The position numbers and the translations under genes were made by a program. A stretch of 64,000 nucleotides of DNA from Flavobacterium nitrogenifigens (GTDB taxonomy: Bacteria; Bacteroidota; Bacteroidia; Flavobacteriales; Flavobacteriaceae). Within the stretch, counting starts at the first letter, position 1. Each line of letters starts with the position of its first letter. Below the pieces are notes generated by a model. It was not told the origin of the DNA. It saw only the letters and a list, made by a program, of their open reading frames with translations, and searched no databases. Where the stretch lies: assembly GCF_003254565.1 (NCBI RefSeq), contig NZ_QJRI01000181.1, positions 186,001 through 250,000 of the forward strand. The letters are read 5' to 3'. Positions 40,588 to 50,223 of the stretch are shown here, piece by piece.

Positions 40588-41070
40588 ATGATTATAATGA
40601 TAGCGGCTGCGGCCGAAAATAATGCGCTTGGAAAAAACAACGAATTAGTATGGCATCTGCCAAATGATTTTAAAAGATTTAAATCGCTTACAACTGGTCA
40701 CCATATTATTATGGGAAGAAAAACTTTTGAAAGTTTTCCGAAACCGTTACCAGATCGCGTTCATATTGTAATTTCACGTCAAGAAAATTATAAACCAGAA
40801 GGATGTATTGTAGTAGATAGTATTGAAAAAGCAATTGCTATTTGCCCTGAAAATGACGACAGTTATGTTATAGGCGGTGGTGAAATTTACAATCTTGCCC
40901 TTCCATTTACTGATATCATTGAACTAACCAAAGTGCATCATTCTTTTGATGCAGATGCTTTTTTTCCTAAAATAAATAAAAGCGAATGGGTCTTGGTAGA
41001 ATCTGAAGAAAATTATAAAGATGAAAAACACCTTTATGATTATACGTATGAAACTTACATTAGAAAATAA
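40588..41070 (+). CDS. folA: Dihydrofolate reductase
   Basis: A 160-residue DHFR reducing dihydrofolate with NADPH. N-terminal MIIMIAAAAENNALGKNNE, the WHLPNDFKRFK substrate region, GRKTFESFPKPLPDR and YVIGGGEIYNLALP are diagnostic. It is probably co-transcribed with the 2TM gene, and completes the thymidylate cycle with thyA nearby. Confidence 0.97.
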   Translation: MIIMIAAAAENNALGKNNELVWHLPNDFKRFKSLTTGHHIIMGRKTFESFPKPLPDRVHIVISRQENYKPEGCIVVDSIEKAIAICPENDDSYVIGGGEIYNLALPFTDIIELTKVHHSFDADAFFPKINKSEWVLVESEENYKDEKHLYDYTYETYIRK

Positions 41071-41072
41071 AT

Positions 41073-41106
41073 AAAAAACATCCTCTTTTTAGGGAGGATG
41101 TTTTTA
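41073..41106 (+). terminator. folA terminator
   Basis: Stem AACATCCTC/GAGGATGTT with TTTTT behind it. Confidence 0.88.
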
Positions 41107-41649
41107 AATAATTGATTTTTGAAGCCTAACTCGCTCAAGAAGAATTTTGTTTAAAAAAAATCACAAATGTCGAGAAACATATGTAAAACTGAATAACATT
41201 TAATGTTATTTGAGACCTAAGCCTCAAACGCCTCTAATAACAAATACCACTAAGATATTAAAGGCAGAAAATTAAAATTTCCAAAAACAAATTTAATCCT
41301 AAGAACGTACTTTGTGCTTAAATATAGTATTTCCCCCCAAGAACAATACTTACAAAACTCTTTCATGAACAAATGAAATTACCAGCACAAAAAAAGTAAT
41401 CATCTGTTTAAGTCATGGCGACATTATCAATCATTAAAACTTAATCATTTTTACTTGAACAAAGTTGCTCATAATAACGCTATTAGACAATACCAAGATT
41501 TAGGGATTTTGGCAAAATACCTAGATTTAGGGATGGCAAAATGCTGGCTTAATCTCTTTTAAAACAAATCCTCCAAAACATTTATTTTACAAATTAAAAA
41601 ACTCAATTACAGTTAAACTAGATTGTTTATATTTGCCTAAATAAAAAAA
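41107..41649. other. Gene-free region with tandem repeat and palindrome
   Basis: No ORF above about 20 codons. It contains a perfect palindrome AATAACAT-TTA-ATGTTATT near 41192-41210. Two adjacent ~26-base direct repeats sit at 41491-41517 and 41518-41542 (TACC-A/T-AGATTTAGGGAT...GGCAAAA). The ubiE -7 box TATATTTG is at 41628-41635. A decayed gene or an unannotated small RNA could lie here; I cannot support either. Confidence 0.45.
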
Positions 41650-42381
41650 ATGTCTGAAAAAATAACTCCGTATAAAGACTCTTCTTTAGGTAAAAAAGAG
41701 CAAGTAACCCAAATGTTCGATACCATTTCTGGAAATTACGATAATCTTAATCGTGTAATTTCATTTGGAATCGACGTTAAATGGCGCAAAAAAGTATTAA
41801 AAATAGTATCAGACAAAAAACCAAAAGTTATTCTTGATATTGCAACTGGAACTGGCGACTTGGCCATTTTACTTTCACAAACTAATGCCGAAAAAATTAT
41901 TGGACTAGATATTTCTGCAGGAATGCTAGAAGTGGGAAAAAAGAAAGTAGAAGAAAAAAAACTTTCGAATGTAATTGAACTAGTTTTAGGTGATTCTGAA
42001 AATATGCCATTTGAGGACAATTATTTTGACGCTATCACAGTTGGTTTTGGAGTAAGAAATTTTGAAAACCTAGAGAAAGGCTTCTCAGAAATCTTAAGAG
42101 TTTTAAAGCCAAATGGCGTATTTGTTATATTGGAAACCTCTGTTCCGGATAAATTTCCTTATAAACAAGGCTACAATTTCTACAGTAAAAACATACTTCC
42201 GTTAATTGGAAAATTATTTTCTAAAGATAATGATGCTTATGGCTATTTGTCTGAATCAGCTGCTGCTTTTCCTTATGGAGAAGCCTTAAACAATATTTTA
42301 AGAAAAACTGGGTTTATAGATGTTGTGGCAATGCCTCAAACTTTTGGTGTCGCAACAATTTATTCTGCATCTAAAAAATAG
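41650..42381 (+). CDS. ubiE: Demethylmenaquinone methyltransferase
   Basis: A 243-residue SAM-dependent methyltransferase for the last step of menaquinone synthesis. Motif I is [15 protein letters not shown]; the UbiE signatures appear as [17 protein letters not shown] and [22 protein letters not shown]. It uses SAM made by MetK. Its stop is one base before the porT ATG, so they are co-transcribed. Confidence 0.95.
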   Translation: MSEKITPYKDSSLGKKEQVTQMFDTISGNYDNLNRVISFGIDVKWRKKVLKIVSDKKPKVILDIATGTGDLAILLSQTNAEKIIGLDISAGMLEVGKKKVEEKKLSNVIELVLGDSENMPFEDNYFDAITVGFGVRNFENLEKGFSEILRVLKPNGVFVILETSVPDKFPYKQGYNFYSKNILPLIGKLFSKDNDAYGYLSESAAAFPYGEALNNILRKTGFIDVVAMPQTFGVATIYSASKK

Positions 42382-42382
42382 T

Positions 42383-43093
42383 ATGAAAAAAGTTGTAATC
42401 TTATTTTTATTGGTCTTAACGACAAAAGGACATTCGCAATTTGCTAAAAACATGTTTAGCAAAGATCCTATTATTAATCTTGAAAACTGGCAAAAGCAAC
42501 GTATCTACTTTGGTTACTATTTAGGTTTTAATAGTTTCGACTTTAAATTTGATTACAAAACTCCTGTACAAGAAGATATTCAGGTTAAAAAAACAACTGG
42601 TTTTAATGTGGGTGTTGTGGCCGATTTAAGACTTCAGGAATATATTAACCTGCGCTTTGAACCAGGTTTGTATTACACAAAACGAGATTTATATTTCCCT
42701 GGCATAAGCAACAAAGAAAGTGATTATTTGAGAGAAGTAAACAGTACTTACATTCACTTTCCTTTGTTATTGAAATTTTCTGCTTTGCGTACAGGGAATA
42801 TACGCCCATATTTGGTTGGCGGTATGTCTACTACTTTAAATCTATCTAGCAATGCTAAATCTAAAGACGATAACTTTGAGCAGAAATTTAGAGTAAAACA
42901 ATGGACTGCTGCTTACGAATTAGGTTTAGGAATTGATATTTTTACCGAATACTTTATCTTCTCTCCTTCTGTTAGAGGAATGTTTGGCATAACAGATGAA
43001 CTTATTAGAGATAACACTCCAGACAGCCCATGGACAGGAAACATTGATTCGATGAAATCTAGAGCACTTTTAATAAATTTCACTTTTCATTAA
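42383..43093 (+). CDS. porT: PorT family outer-membrane protein, type IX secretion
   Basis: A 236-residue outer-membrane beta-barrel. Signal peptide KKVVILFLLVLTTKGHSQ, then strands such as RIYFGYYLGFNSFDFKF, LRFEPGLYYTKRDLYF and TAAYELGLGIDIFTEYF, ending ALLINFTFH. PorT/SprT is needed for type IX secretion and gliding, and the ubiE-porT order is the arrangement known from other Bacteroidetes. The ATG at 42383 follows the ubiE stop by one base. Confidence 0.88.
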   Translation: MKKVVILFLLVLTTKGHSQFAKNMFSKDPIINLENWQKQRIYFGYYLGFNSFDFKFDYKTPVQEDIQVKKTTGFNVGVVADLRLQEYINLRFEPGLYYTKRDLYFPGISNKESDYLREVNSTYIHFPLLLKFSALRTGNIRPYLVGGMSTTLNLSSNAKSKDDNFEQKFRVKQWTAAYELGLGIDIFTEYFIFSPSVRGMFGITDELIRDNTPDSPWTGNIDSMKSRALLINFTFH

Positions 43094-43102
43094 AACAAAG
43101 TA

Positions 43103-43831
43103 TCAACTATTTCGTTTAAATTCACTAAGAATAATTGCTGTTGCAGTAGCTACATTTAAACTTTCGGTTTTTTGAAGCTCTCCAAATCTAGGAATTGTGA
43201 GACGGCTGGTGACAGTTTTTTCAATCTCTTCTGAAATCCCATTGGCTTCATTACCCATAATAATGATTCCATCCTGAGGCAGTTTTGATTGGTAAATATT
43301 TTCTCCGTCCATAAAGGTCCCAAAAACAGGCAGTTTAGTTTGAGCAAGAAAAAGTTTTAAATCAACATAACTTACATTTACTCTGGTAATAGACCCCATT
43401 GTAGCTTGTACCACTTTTGGATTATAAATATCTACTGTTTCTTTAGAACAGATAATCTGCTCAATGCCAAACCAATCGCAAAGACGTAAAATAGTACCTA
43501 GATTTCCTGGGTCTCTAATGTCGTCTAAAGCTAAAATTAAGCCTGAATGAATTATTTCTTTTTCGGCTGGAATTTTAAAAACTGCCAAACAAGAATTTGG
43601 AGTCGACAAAGCACTTATTTTTTTCAGTTCTTGTTCATTAATAACAGTGCGTTTTGAGGCATGAACCGTTTGAAAATCATTCAATGTGGTGTATAAATGT
43701 TCTAATTCAAAATTGGATTGCAGCAATTCTTGAATTACTTTTACTCCTTCGGCAAAAAATAATTGATTGGCAAAACGCTGCTTTTTTTGATGCAAGCCTG
43801 ATATTAGTTTTATTTGGTTTTTACTAACCAT
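43103..43831 (-). CDS. TrmH/SpoU family RNA 2'-O-methyltransferase
   Basis: A 242-residue RNA methyltransferase with an N-terminal substrate domain (KNQIKLISGLHQKKQR, FFAEGVKVIQELL) and a SPOUT knot domain: LDDIRDPGNLGTILRLCDWFG, GIIIMGNEANGI and PRFGELQKTESLNVATATAIIL. The three motifs are complete. The exact nucleotide target in rRNA or tRNA is unknown. The ATG at 43829-43831 is chosen; a longer reading would overlap the divergent gene. Confidence 0.92.
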   Translation of the reverse strand: MVSKNQIKLISGLHQKKQRFANQLFFAEGVKVIQELLQSNFELEHLYTTLNDFQTVHASKRTVINEQELKKISALSTPNSCLAVFKIPAEKEIIHSGLILALDDIRDPGNLGTILRLCDWFGIEQIICSKETVDIYNPKVVQATMGSITRVNVSYVDLKLFLAQTKLPVFGTFMDGENIYQSKLPQDGIIIMGNEANGISEEIEKTVTSRLTIPRFGELQKTESLNVATATAIILSEFKRNS

Positions 43832-43868
43832 AAAATAATGTACTTTTGAATTAAATATTAAAAAACAC

Positions 43869-46442
43869 TTGAAAAATAATTCCACAAAAATAATAGCATT
43901 TCTTCTAATTGCAATATTAATTTGCGCTTGTAATGCCGTAAAAAGAGTTCCCGATGGAAAAAACCTTCTTGTAAAAAATAATATTCTTGTTAACGGAAAA
44001 TCGACAAACGATGAGACGGCTTCAAATCAGATGTACCAAAAACCAAATGGTAAATTATTAGGTTATAAGCTTCGATTAAATCTGTACAATTTAGCAAATT
44101 TAAATCCCGATTCTACTTATCAGGCCAAATTTAAAAACAATCCTGGAAAGTATGAACGTATGTCTAAAATATTCTCTGCAAAGCAGGTAGACCGTCTTGG
44201 ACAATCTTTCTATTACAAAGGAATTCATGAATTTCTAAAAAACACTGGTGAACCTCCTGTAATAATTGACACTTCGAAAACTAAAAAATCATTACTGCGA
44301 TTAAAATACTATTATTTTAACAGTGGCTACTTCAATGTCACAACCGATTATACTATTGATACAGTAGGAAAAAAGAGAGCCGAGATTAATTATAACATCA
44401 CAACAGGTCCAGCTTACAAATTAGATACTATTAGAACTAAAATAATGACTCCTGCCCTAGACTCATTATATAGAACTAATAACGAACCTTCTTTATTAAA
44501 ATCTGGAAATCAATACAAAACTACAGATTTTGACGAAGAGAAAAACCGTATTACAACTTACTTTAGAAATCACGGAGCTTACTATTTTCAACCAACTTAT
44601 GTGACTTTTGACATTGATACTATTGGCAAAAAAGCCAAAGCTGATGTAACCTTAATTATAAACAACAACACAATTCAAGGAAGAGATTCTAGCCGTACAG
44701 AACCTTTTAAATTGTATAAAATTAGTGATGTAAATATCTACACCGATTATTCTGCTGCAAATGCCAAGAAGAAACCAACAGATAGTGTAACATACAATAA
44801 TTTCAACCTATACAGCTACAAGACTTTAAAATACAAACCACGTGCCATCACAGATGCTATTTTTATTACAAAAGGAAGCACTTTTGCCGATTTCAGAACG
44901 ACTCTTTCTTCTCGCTATTTAAACAATTTAAGGATTTTCAACTATCCTTCAATCCAATATGAAGTAGACAAAAGAGATTCTACAGCACAATCTCTTATTG
45001 CTAATGTTTATTTGACTCCGAGAAAAAAATACAGTTTTGGAGCCACTCTTGACGTAACGCATTCTAACATTCAGGACTTCGGAATTGGAGCCAGTGTTTC
45101 TGAAACTATTCGAAATGTATTTAACCGTGCCGAAACTCTTGAAATTTCTGCGCGTTTAAACGTAGGCTCTTCCAGAGATATGGCCAACCCTAACGATAAT
45201 TTCTTTAATGTTTCTGAATATGGTCTAGATATGAAATTGAATTTCCCTAGAATCCTACTCCCCTTTGGAACTGAAAAAATTATCCCCAAGAGTATGATTC
45301 CCTATACTTCGATAACTTCTGGTTTCTCGAAACAGCGAAATATTGGTTTGGATAAAGAAAATTTTACGGGCGGTATCTCATACAACTGGACACCAAAACG
45401 CCATAACACAGCAAAATTCGAATTGTTAAATGCACAGTTTGTTCGTAACTTAAATCCAGACAACTACTTTAATGTGTATACTTCATCTTATGATGATTTG
45501 AATTATATTGGTAAAGATTACAACGTTGATCCTCTTAACTGGGGAGACACAACAGAGGAGCAAGCCAGAAAAGACTTGACTATACCAAAAGGAACTACAG
45601 GATTTACGAATGACGTATTAACCGGAAAAACAGCTTTGACTCCTGGGAGCTCACAGTACCAAGAAGTTGAAAGCATCGAAGAAAGAAGAGTTCGTTTGAC
45701 TGAAAATGATTTTATTCTCGCCACAAGTTTTTCTTTTACCAAGACAACCAAAAAAGATTTAGCGGACAATAATTTCTATCAATTCAGAACCAAAATTGAG
45801 TCTGCAGGAACATTGCTTTCATTGATTTCTGAAGTTGGAAATCTTCCAAAAAATACAAAAGGCAATTACGAAATTTTTAATCTGGAATATTCAGAATACA
45901 TAAAAACCGAATTTGATTATATTAAACACTGGGATTTTGGAAAAGAGAAAGTTCTGGCGGTGAGAAGCTTTTTCGGAATTGCAATTCCGTTTGGAAATTC
46001 AAACTATATACCGTTTTCACGAAGTTATTATGGCGGAGGTTCCAATGATAACCGTGCTTGGCAACCTTATGCTTTAGGGCCTGGAAGCACCAATGCCGTA
46101 AACGACTTTAACGAGGCCAATATGAAAATTGCGGCAAGTGCCGAATTTCGTTTCAAAATTTTTGGAGATGTTAAAGGTGCATTCTTTGCAGACGCTGGAA
46201 ATATCTGGAATGTACTCGATAATGTGATCGATCCGAAAGCAAGATTCGACAACTTAAACGATTTAGCTGAAATTGCTTTAGGTACAGGATTCGGTTTAAG
46301 ATACGATTTAAGCTTTTTTGTGATTCGTTTAGATTTAGGCTTTAAGACTTATAATCCAGCACATGAGAAGGGAGACAGATGGTTTAAAGAATACAATTTT
46401 GGACACTCCGTTTTAAATTTTGGTATAAATTATCCGTTCTAA
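43869..46442 (+). CDS. tamL: TamL-type lipoprotein, BamA/TamA superfamily
   Basis: An 857-residue Omp85 protein with a lipoprotein signal (IIAFLLIAILICACNAVK), POTRA-like domains up to about 430 and a C-terminal 16-strand-type barrel with FFADAGNIWNVLD and RYDLSFFVIRLDLGF, ending LNFGINYPF. A lipidated TamA is characteristic of Bacteroidetes (TamL), thought to act in outer-membrane protein insertion or lipid transport. The likely start codon is TTG at 43869; 37 bases separate it from the divergent methyltransferase ATG. Confidence 0.85.
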   Translation: MKNNSTKIIAFLLIAILICACNAVKRVPDGKNLLVKNNILVNGKSTNDETASNQMYQKPNGKLLGYKLRLNLYNLANLNPDSTYQAKFKNNPGKYERMSKIFSAKQVDRLGQSFYYKGIHEFLKNTGEPPVIIDTSKTKKSLLRLKYYYFNSGYFNVTTDYTIDTVGKKRAEINYNITTGPAYKLDTIRTKIMTPALDSLYRTNNEPSLLKSGNQYKTTDFDEEKNRITTYFRNHGAYYFQPTYVTFDIDTIGKKAKADVTLIINNNTIQGRDSSRTEPFKLYKISDVNIYTDYSAANAKKKPTDSVTYNNFNLYSYKTLKYKPRAITDAIFITKGSTFADFRTTLSSRYLNNLRIFNYPSIQYEVDKRDSTAQSLIANVYLTPRKKYSFGATLDVTHSNIQDFGIGASVSETIRNVFNRAETLEISARLNVGSSRDMANPNDNFFNVSEYGLDMKLNFPRILLPFGTEKIIPKSMIPYTSITSGFSKQRNIGLDKENFTGGISYNWTPKRHNTAKFELLNAQFVRNLNPDNYFNVYTSSYDDLNYIGKDYNVDPLNWGDTTEEQARKDLTIPKGTTGFTNDVLTGKTALTPGSSQYQEVESIEERRVRLTENDFILATSFSFTKTTKKDLADNNFYQFRTKIESAGTLLSLISEVGNLPKNTKGNYEIFNLEYSEYIKTEFDYIKHWDFGKEKVLAVRSFFGIAIPFGNSNYIPFSRSYYGGGSNDNRAWQPYALGPGSTNAVNDFNEANMKIAASAEFRFKIFGDVKGAFFADAGNIWNVLDNVIDPKARFDNLNDLAEIALGTGFGLRYDLSFFVIRLDLGFKTYNPAHEKGDRWFKEYNFGHSVLNFGINYPF

Positions 46443-46503
46443 TGCTAATTAATTCTTATTTTTGCAACCTAAAAACTAAAAACAACTATAAAAAAAAATT
46501 AAA

Positions 46504-47571
46504 ATGGCACACAACATTAAACCAGGAGTAGCTACAGGAGATCAAGTACAAGAGATCTTTAATTATGCGAAAGAGAAGGGTTTTGCTCTTCCAGCAGTAA
46601 ACGTTACTGGGTCAAGCACAATTAATGGAGTTCTTGAAACTGCAGCGAAACTTAACGCGCCAGTTATCATTCAATTTTCTAACGGTGGAGCTCAATTCAA
46701 CGCTGGAAAAGGATTATCAAATGCAGGTGAAAAAGCAGCAATCGCGGGAGGAATCGCAGGAGCAAAACATATTCATACTTTGGCAGAAGCTTACGGTGCA
46801 ACTGTAATCTTACACACTGACCACTGTGCAAAAAAACTTTTACCTTGGATTGATGGTTTATTAGATGCTTCTGAAAAACATTTCGCAGAAACAGGAAAAC
46901 CATTATTCAGTTCTCACATGATCGATTTATCTGAAGAGCCAATCGAAGAAAACATCGAAATCTGCAAAGAATATTTAGCTAGAATGAGCAAAATGGGAAT
47001 GACATTGGAAATCGAACTTGGTATTACAGGTGGAGAAGAAGATGGCGTTGACAACTCAGACGTAGATAGCTCAAAATTATATACTCAACCAGAAGAAGTA
47101 GCTTACGCTTACGAAGAATTATCTAAAGTGAGCCCTAAATTTACAATTGCTGCTGCTTTCGGAAACGTTCACGGTGTTTACAAACCAGGAAACGTAAAAT
47201 TAACTCCAAAAATCTTAAAAAATTCTCAAGATTTCGTACAACGCAAATTCAACACTGGACACAACCCAGTTGATTTCGTTTTCCACGGAGGTTCAGGTTC
47301 TACACTTGAAGAAATTAGAGAAGCTATTGGTTACGGAGTTATCAAAATGAACATTGATACAGATTTACAATTTGCATATACTGAAGGAATCCGTGATTAT
47401 ATGGTAAACAATATTGAGTACTTAAAAACTCAAATTGGTAACCCAGAAGGTGCTGATGTTCCTAACAAGAAATACTACGATCCAAGAAAATGGGTTCGTG
47501 AAAGCGAAGTGACATTCAACGCGAGACTTGAACAAGCTTTTGCTGATTTAAATAACGTAAACACGTTGTAA
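46504..47571 (+). CDS. fbaA: Class II fructose-bisphosphate aldolase
   Basis: A 355-residue zinc-dependent aldolase of glycolysis and gluconeogenesis. VILHTDHCAKKLLPW gives the metal and catalytic His/Asp, GITGGEEDGVDN the active-site loop, FVFHGGSGSTLEEI and IKMNIDTDLQFAYTEGI the phosphate-binding region. Length is typical of the FbaA subtype. accD lies just downstream. Confidence 0.96.
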   Translation: MAHNIKPGVATGDQVQEIFNYAKEKGFALPAVNVTGSSTINGVLETAAKLNAPVIIQFSNGGAQFNAGKGLSNAGEKAAIAGGIAGAKHIHTLAEAYGATVILHTDHCAKKLLPWIDGLLDASEKHFAETGKPLFSSHMIDLSEEPIEENIEICKEYLARMSKMGMTLEIELGITGGEEDGVDNSDVDSSKLYTQPEEVAYAYEELSKVSPKFTIAAAFGNVHGVYKPGNVKLTPKILKNSQDFVQRKFNTGHNPVDFVFHGGSGSTLEEIREAIGYGVIKMNIDTDLQFAYTEGIRDYMVNNIEYLKTQIGNPEGADVPNKKYYDPRKWVRESEVTFNARLEQAFADLNNVNTL

Positions 47572-47583
47572 TTAACAATTAAC

Positions 47584-47620
47584 AATTGTCAATTGATAAT
47601 TAATTTATCAATTGACAATT
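47584..47620. repeat. 16-bp-arm palindrome between fbaA and accD
   Basis: Arms AATTGTCAATTGATAA and its exact complement with a five-base TTAAT loop, flanked by further TCAATTA repeats. It may act as a weak terminator or processing hairpin, or be a simple AT-rich repeat. Confidence 0.65.
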
Positions 47621-47639
47621 ATCAATTATCAATTAAAAT

Positions 47640-48494
47640 ATGGCTTGGTTTAAAAGACAAGAAAAAGGGATTACGACCGCTACTGAAGATAAGATGGACG
47701 TTCCGAAAGGATTGTGGTACAAATCTCCTACTGGAAAAATTATTGATGCTGACGAATTGGCGAGAAATTTGTTCGTGAGCCCTGAAGATGATTTTCACGT
47801 TCGAATTGGAAGCGCAACCTATTTTGAAATTTTATTCGACAACAACGAATTTGTTGAGTTAGATAAAAACATGACTTCTAAAGACCCTCTGCACTTTGTT
47901 GATACAAAGAAATATGCAGATCGTTTGAAAGATGTAATGGAAAAAACTCATCTTAAAGACGCTGTACGTACGGGAGTAGGAAAATCTAAAGGAAAAGAAC
48001 TTGTAATCTGCTGTATGGACTTTGCATTCATCGGTGGATCTATGGGTGCTGTCGTAGGTGAAAAAATCGCGAGAGGTATTGATCACGCTATTAAAAACAA
48101 ACTTCCTTTTGTAATGATTTCTAAATCTGGTGGAGCTCGTATGATGGAAGCTGCTTATTCTTTAATGCAATTAGCAAAAACTTCTGTAAAACTAGCTCAA
48201 TTAGCTGAAGCTAAATTACCATATATCTCTCTTTGTACAGATCCAACAACGGGTGGAACAACTGCATCTTACGCAATGTTAGGAGACATCAATATCTCTG
48301 AGCCAGGCGCTTTGATTGGTTTTGCTGGTCCTCGTGTTGTTCGCGATACTACAGGAAAAGATTTGCCAGAAGGTTTCCAAACTGCTGAATTCTTATTAGA
48401 GCACGGTTTCTTAGACTTTATCACGCCAAGAAAAGAATTGAAAGATAAGATTAACTTATATATCGATTTGATTCAAAATAATGATATTAGATAG
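47640..48494 (+). CDS. accD: Acetyl-CoA carboxylase carboxyltransferase, beta subunit
   Basis: A 284-residue AccD, partner of AccA in making malonyl-CoA. The carboxyltransferase core is complete: [44 protein letters not shown] and [14 protein letters not shown]. At the N-terminus, [13 protein letters not shown] aligns with the usual KGLWxKCPSC segment, but all four zinc-ribbon Cys are absent. The rest of the ribbon region is still there, so this is substitution rather than deletion. Confidence 0.94.
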   Translation: MAWFKRQEKGITTATEDKMDVPKGLWYKSPTGKIIDADELARNLFVSPEDDFHVRIGSATYFEILFDNNEFVELDKNMTSKDPLHFVDTKKYADRLKDVMEKTHLKDAVRTGVGKSKGKELVICCMDFAFIGGSMGAVVGEKIARGIDHAIKNKLPFVMISKSGGARMMEAAYSLMQLAKTSVKLAQLAEAKLPYISLCTDPTTGGTTASYAMLGDINISEPGALIGFAGPRVVRDTTGKDLPEGFQTAEFLLEHGFLDFITPRKELKDKINLYIDLIQNNDIR

Positions 48495-48515
48495 TTTTAA
48501 AACTACTTAAAATAG

Positions 48516-48548
48516 AAAATCCCAAGAATTGCTTCTTGGGATTTTTTT
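48516..48548 (+). terminator. accD terminator
   Basis: Stem AAATCCCAAGAA/TTCTTGGGATTT followed by TTTTT. Confidence 0.9.
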
Positions 48549-48575
48549 ATATCTTTATTTTAAATCTAATTTTCT

Positions 48576-49151
48576 ATGGCAAGAATTTTTATTGGTTTTA
48601 TGATTTGTTTTCTCTTTTTGAATTGTGACAAAAAAGAAAACGCCCCTTATTTAATTTCTATCGAAAAAATCAAATTATTAAATGAATTAAAGAAGAAAAA
48701 CATTCCTCCGCCACCTCCTGGTTTTTATTCATACAATAATATCATCATCGATCAAAAAGGTAATTTTTATTTTTATCAGAGAGAATCTACTCCTTGGCAT
48801 TGTATACCATCAGAAAAAGACACAATTCCAGATTTCTTCGATATCAAACCAATTGAAATTACAAAAATCCCAAACAACACTATTACCGATTTCATTAAAC
48901 AAAATGTAACAAGTAAAAATGAGATGAAACGTATTTTAATTATAGCATCTCAAAATGACACAATAAAGGACAAGACTTTAATTTCTTATTTAAACGAAAA
49001 TGAATTACGAGCTTTCTGCATAAGAAGAACAACTCAAGAAGAAGACACAGTTTTAAAATACAAGAAAAATAACGAATACTACAGTTATAAGAATATTAAA
49101 TGGGACCAAAACAGAATTATACTTCCCTTTTACAAAACTGAAGCTAAATAA
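48576..49151 (+). CDS. Hypothetical lipoprotein
   Basis: A 191-residue protein with a lipoprotein signal (IFIGFMICFLFLNC, cleavage before the Cys). Mature part has a Pro-rich PPPPPG stretch and a mixed alpha/beta region. I recognise no family. It is preceded by the accD terminator and stands alone. About 95 bases after it contain two CATTC(T/C)TACGGAA copies. Confidence 0.6.
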   Translation: MARIFIGFMICFLFLNCDKKENAPYLISIEKIKLLNELKKKNIPPPPPGFYSYNNIIIDQKGNFYFYQRESTPWHCIPSEKDTIPDFFDIKPIEITKIPNNTITDFIKQNVTSKNEMKRILIIASQNDTIKDKTLISYLNENELRAFCIRRTTQEEDTVLKYKKNNEYYSYKNIKWDQNRIILPFYKTEAK

Positions 49152-49246
49152 ATATCTCATTCTTACGGAACTTCTTAATTCTCGCTTCATCTTTTCAACG
49201 AAATAAATTCCGTTGCTACCGACATTTCATTCCTACGGAATTTTTC

Positions 49247-50134
49247 TTAGCTCGCTTTCTTCAAATCCTTCTTCAATTCTTTTTCAGCAATTTTAAAGAC
49301 TAATTTTTCACGCCAAAGCGCATAACGTTCTCTAAAAACTACTTTTATAGCGCTATCTACTGCACCATGCATAAATAAACTCCAAACGCTGGCCATTTTT
49401 CTACTAATCGATTGATCCCATGCGCGAAGCGTAAGCGAAAAAGAACCATCTATATAACGCATCCAGTGCCACATTCCTGTTGGCATGAATAATGTATCTC
49501 CGTGTTCCAGAAAAACTTCGTAACCTTCTACTCCTTTCAAAGCAGGAAATTTTTCAAAATCAGGATTGGCAACATCGTAATCTTCTAAAGCATAAGTCGT
49601 ATTTGGAAGACAGTAAAGCCTTTTTTTCCATTTATTATCGAATAAAATAATATGTTTTCGCCCTCCGAAATGAGTATGGAAAAGATGTGGCAAATCGATA
49701 TCATAATGCAGAAAAGTAATCGCTTTTGAACCGCCAAAAAACATGGCTGGCATACTTTCTATAAAACCGCCCATTAATTCTTTTGGGATTTTTACATCGT
49801 CAATTAATTCGGGTCTATGTTTAAAAAGATTGAAGAAAAAAATACGCAGTTGTGTTGGTTCACGTTTGATCAAATCCAGATATTCTCCAAATTTCATACT
49901 GGCAATAGAAGCGTTGATCACTTTTGTTGGATCTGCCTTTGAGTTATCTACAAGTTTAACCTCTATATCTCCAGCAATCTGCTTGAAATAATCTGTTGAC
50001 CATTTTTCTCTTGCAGGCCAATCCTTAGTGAGTCCCTTTATAATCAAGGGCTTTCTTTTGTCTAAATAATTCTTTTTGAAATCTTCTCTAGAAATAGACT
50101 CAACGGTATCGACAGATCTAAGGTTAAAGCTCAT
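49247..50134 (-). CDS. Cupin-like/JmjC-type Fe(II) oxygenase-like protein
   Basis: A 295-residue protein of the cupin_8/JmjC-related group. The N-terminal RKPLIIKGLTKDWPA is the usual opening. Metal ligands are likely His/Asp in TFLHYDIDLPHLFHTHFGG and His in FMPTGMWHWMRYIDG. Relatives hydroxylate proteins or small molecules using 2-oxoglutarate. Substrate unknown; no partner gene is nearby. Confidence 0.8.
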   Translation of the reverse strand: MSFNLRSVDTVESISREDFKKNYLDKRKPLIIKGLTKDWPAREKWSTDYFKQIAGDIEVKLVDNSKADPTKVINASIASMKFGEYLDLIKREPTQLRIFFFNLFKHRPELIDDVKIPKELMGGFIESMPAMFFGGSKAITFLHYDIDLPHLFHTHFGGRKHIILFDNKWKKRLYCLPNTTYALEDYDVANPDFEKFPALKGVEGYEVFLEHGDTLFMPTGMWHWMRYIDGSFSLTLRAWDQSISRKMASVWSLFMHGAVDSAIKVVFRERYALWREKLVFKIAEKELKKDLKKAS

Positions 50135-50223
50135 TTATTTAGTGGTTTAGGTTCTTGGTCTATCAAAAATATCTAATTATTTCGAGCCATCAAAATTTAC
50201 AGTAAAATAACACAAAAACAATA

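Noticed and set aside
41107-41627. Pseudogene between folA and ubiE
   Set aside because: No recognisable protein fragment in any frame that I could read; left as gene-free.
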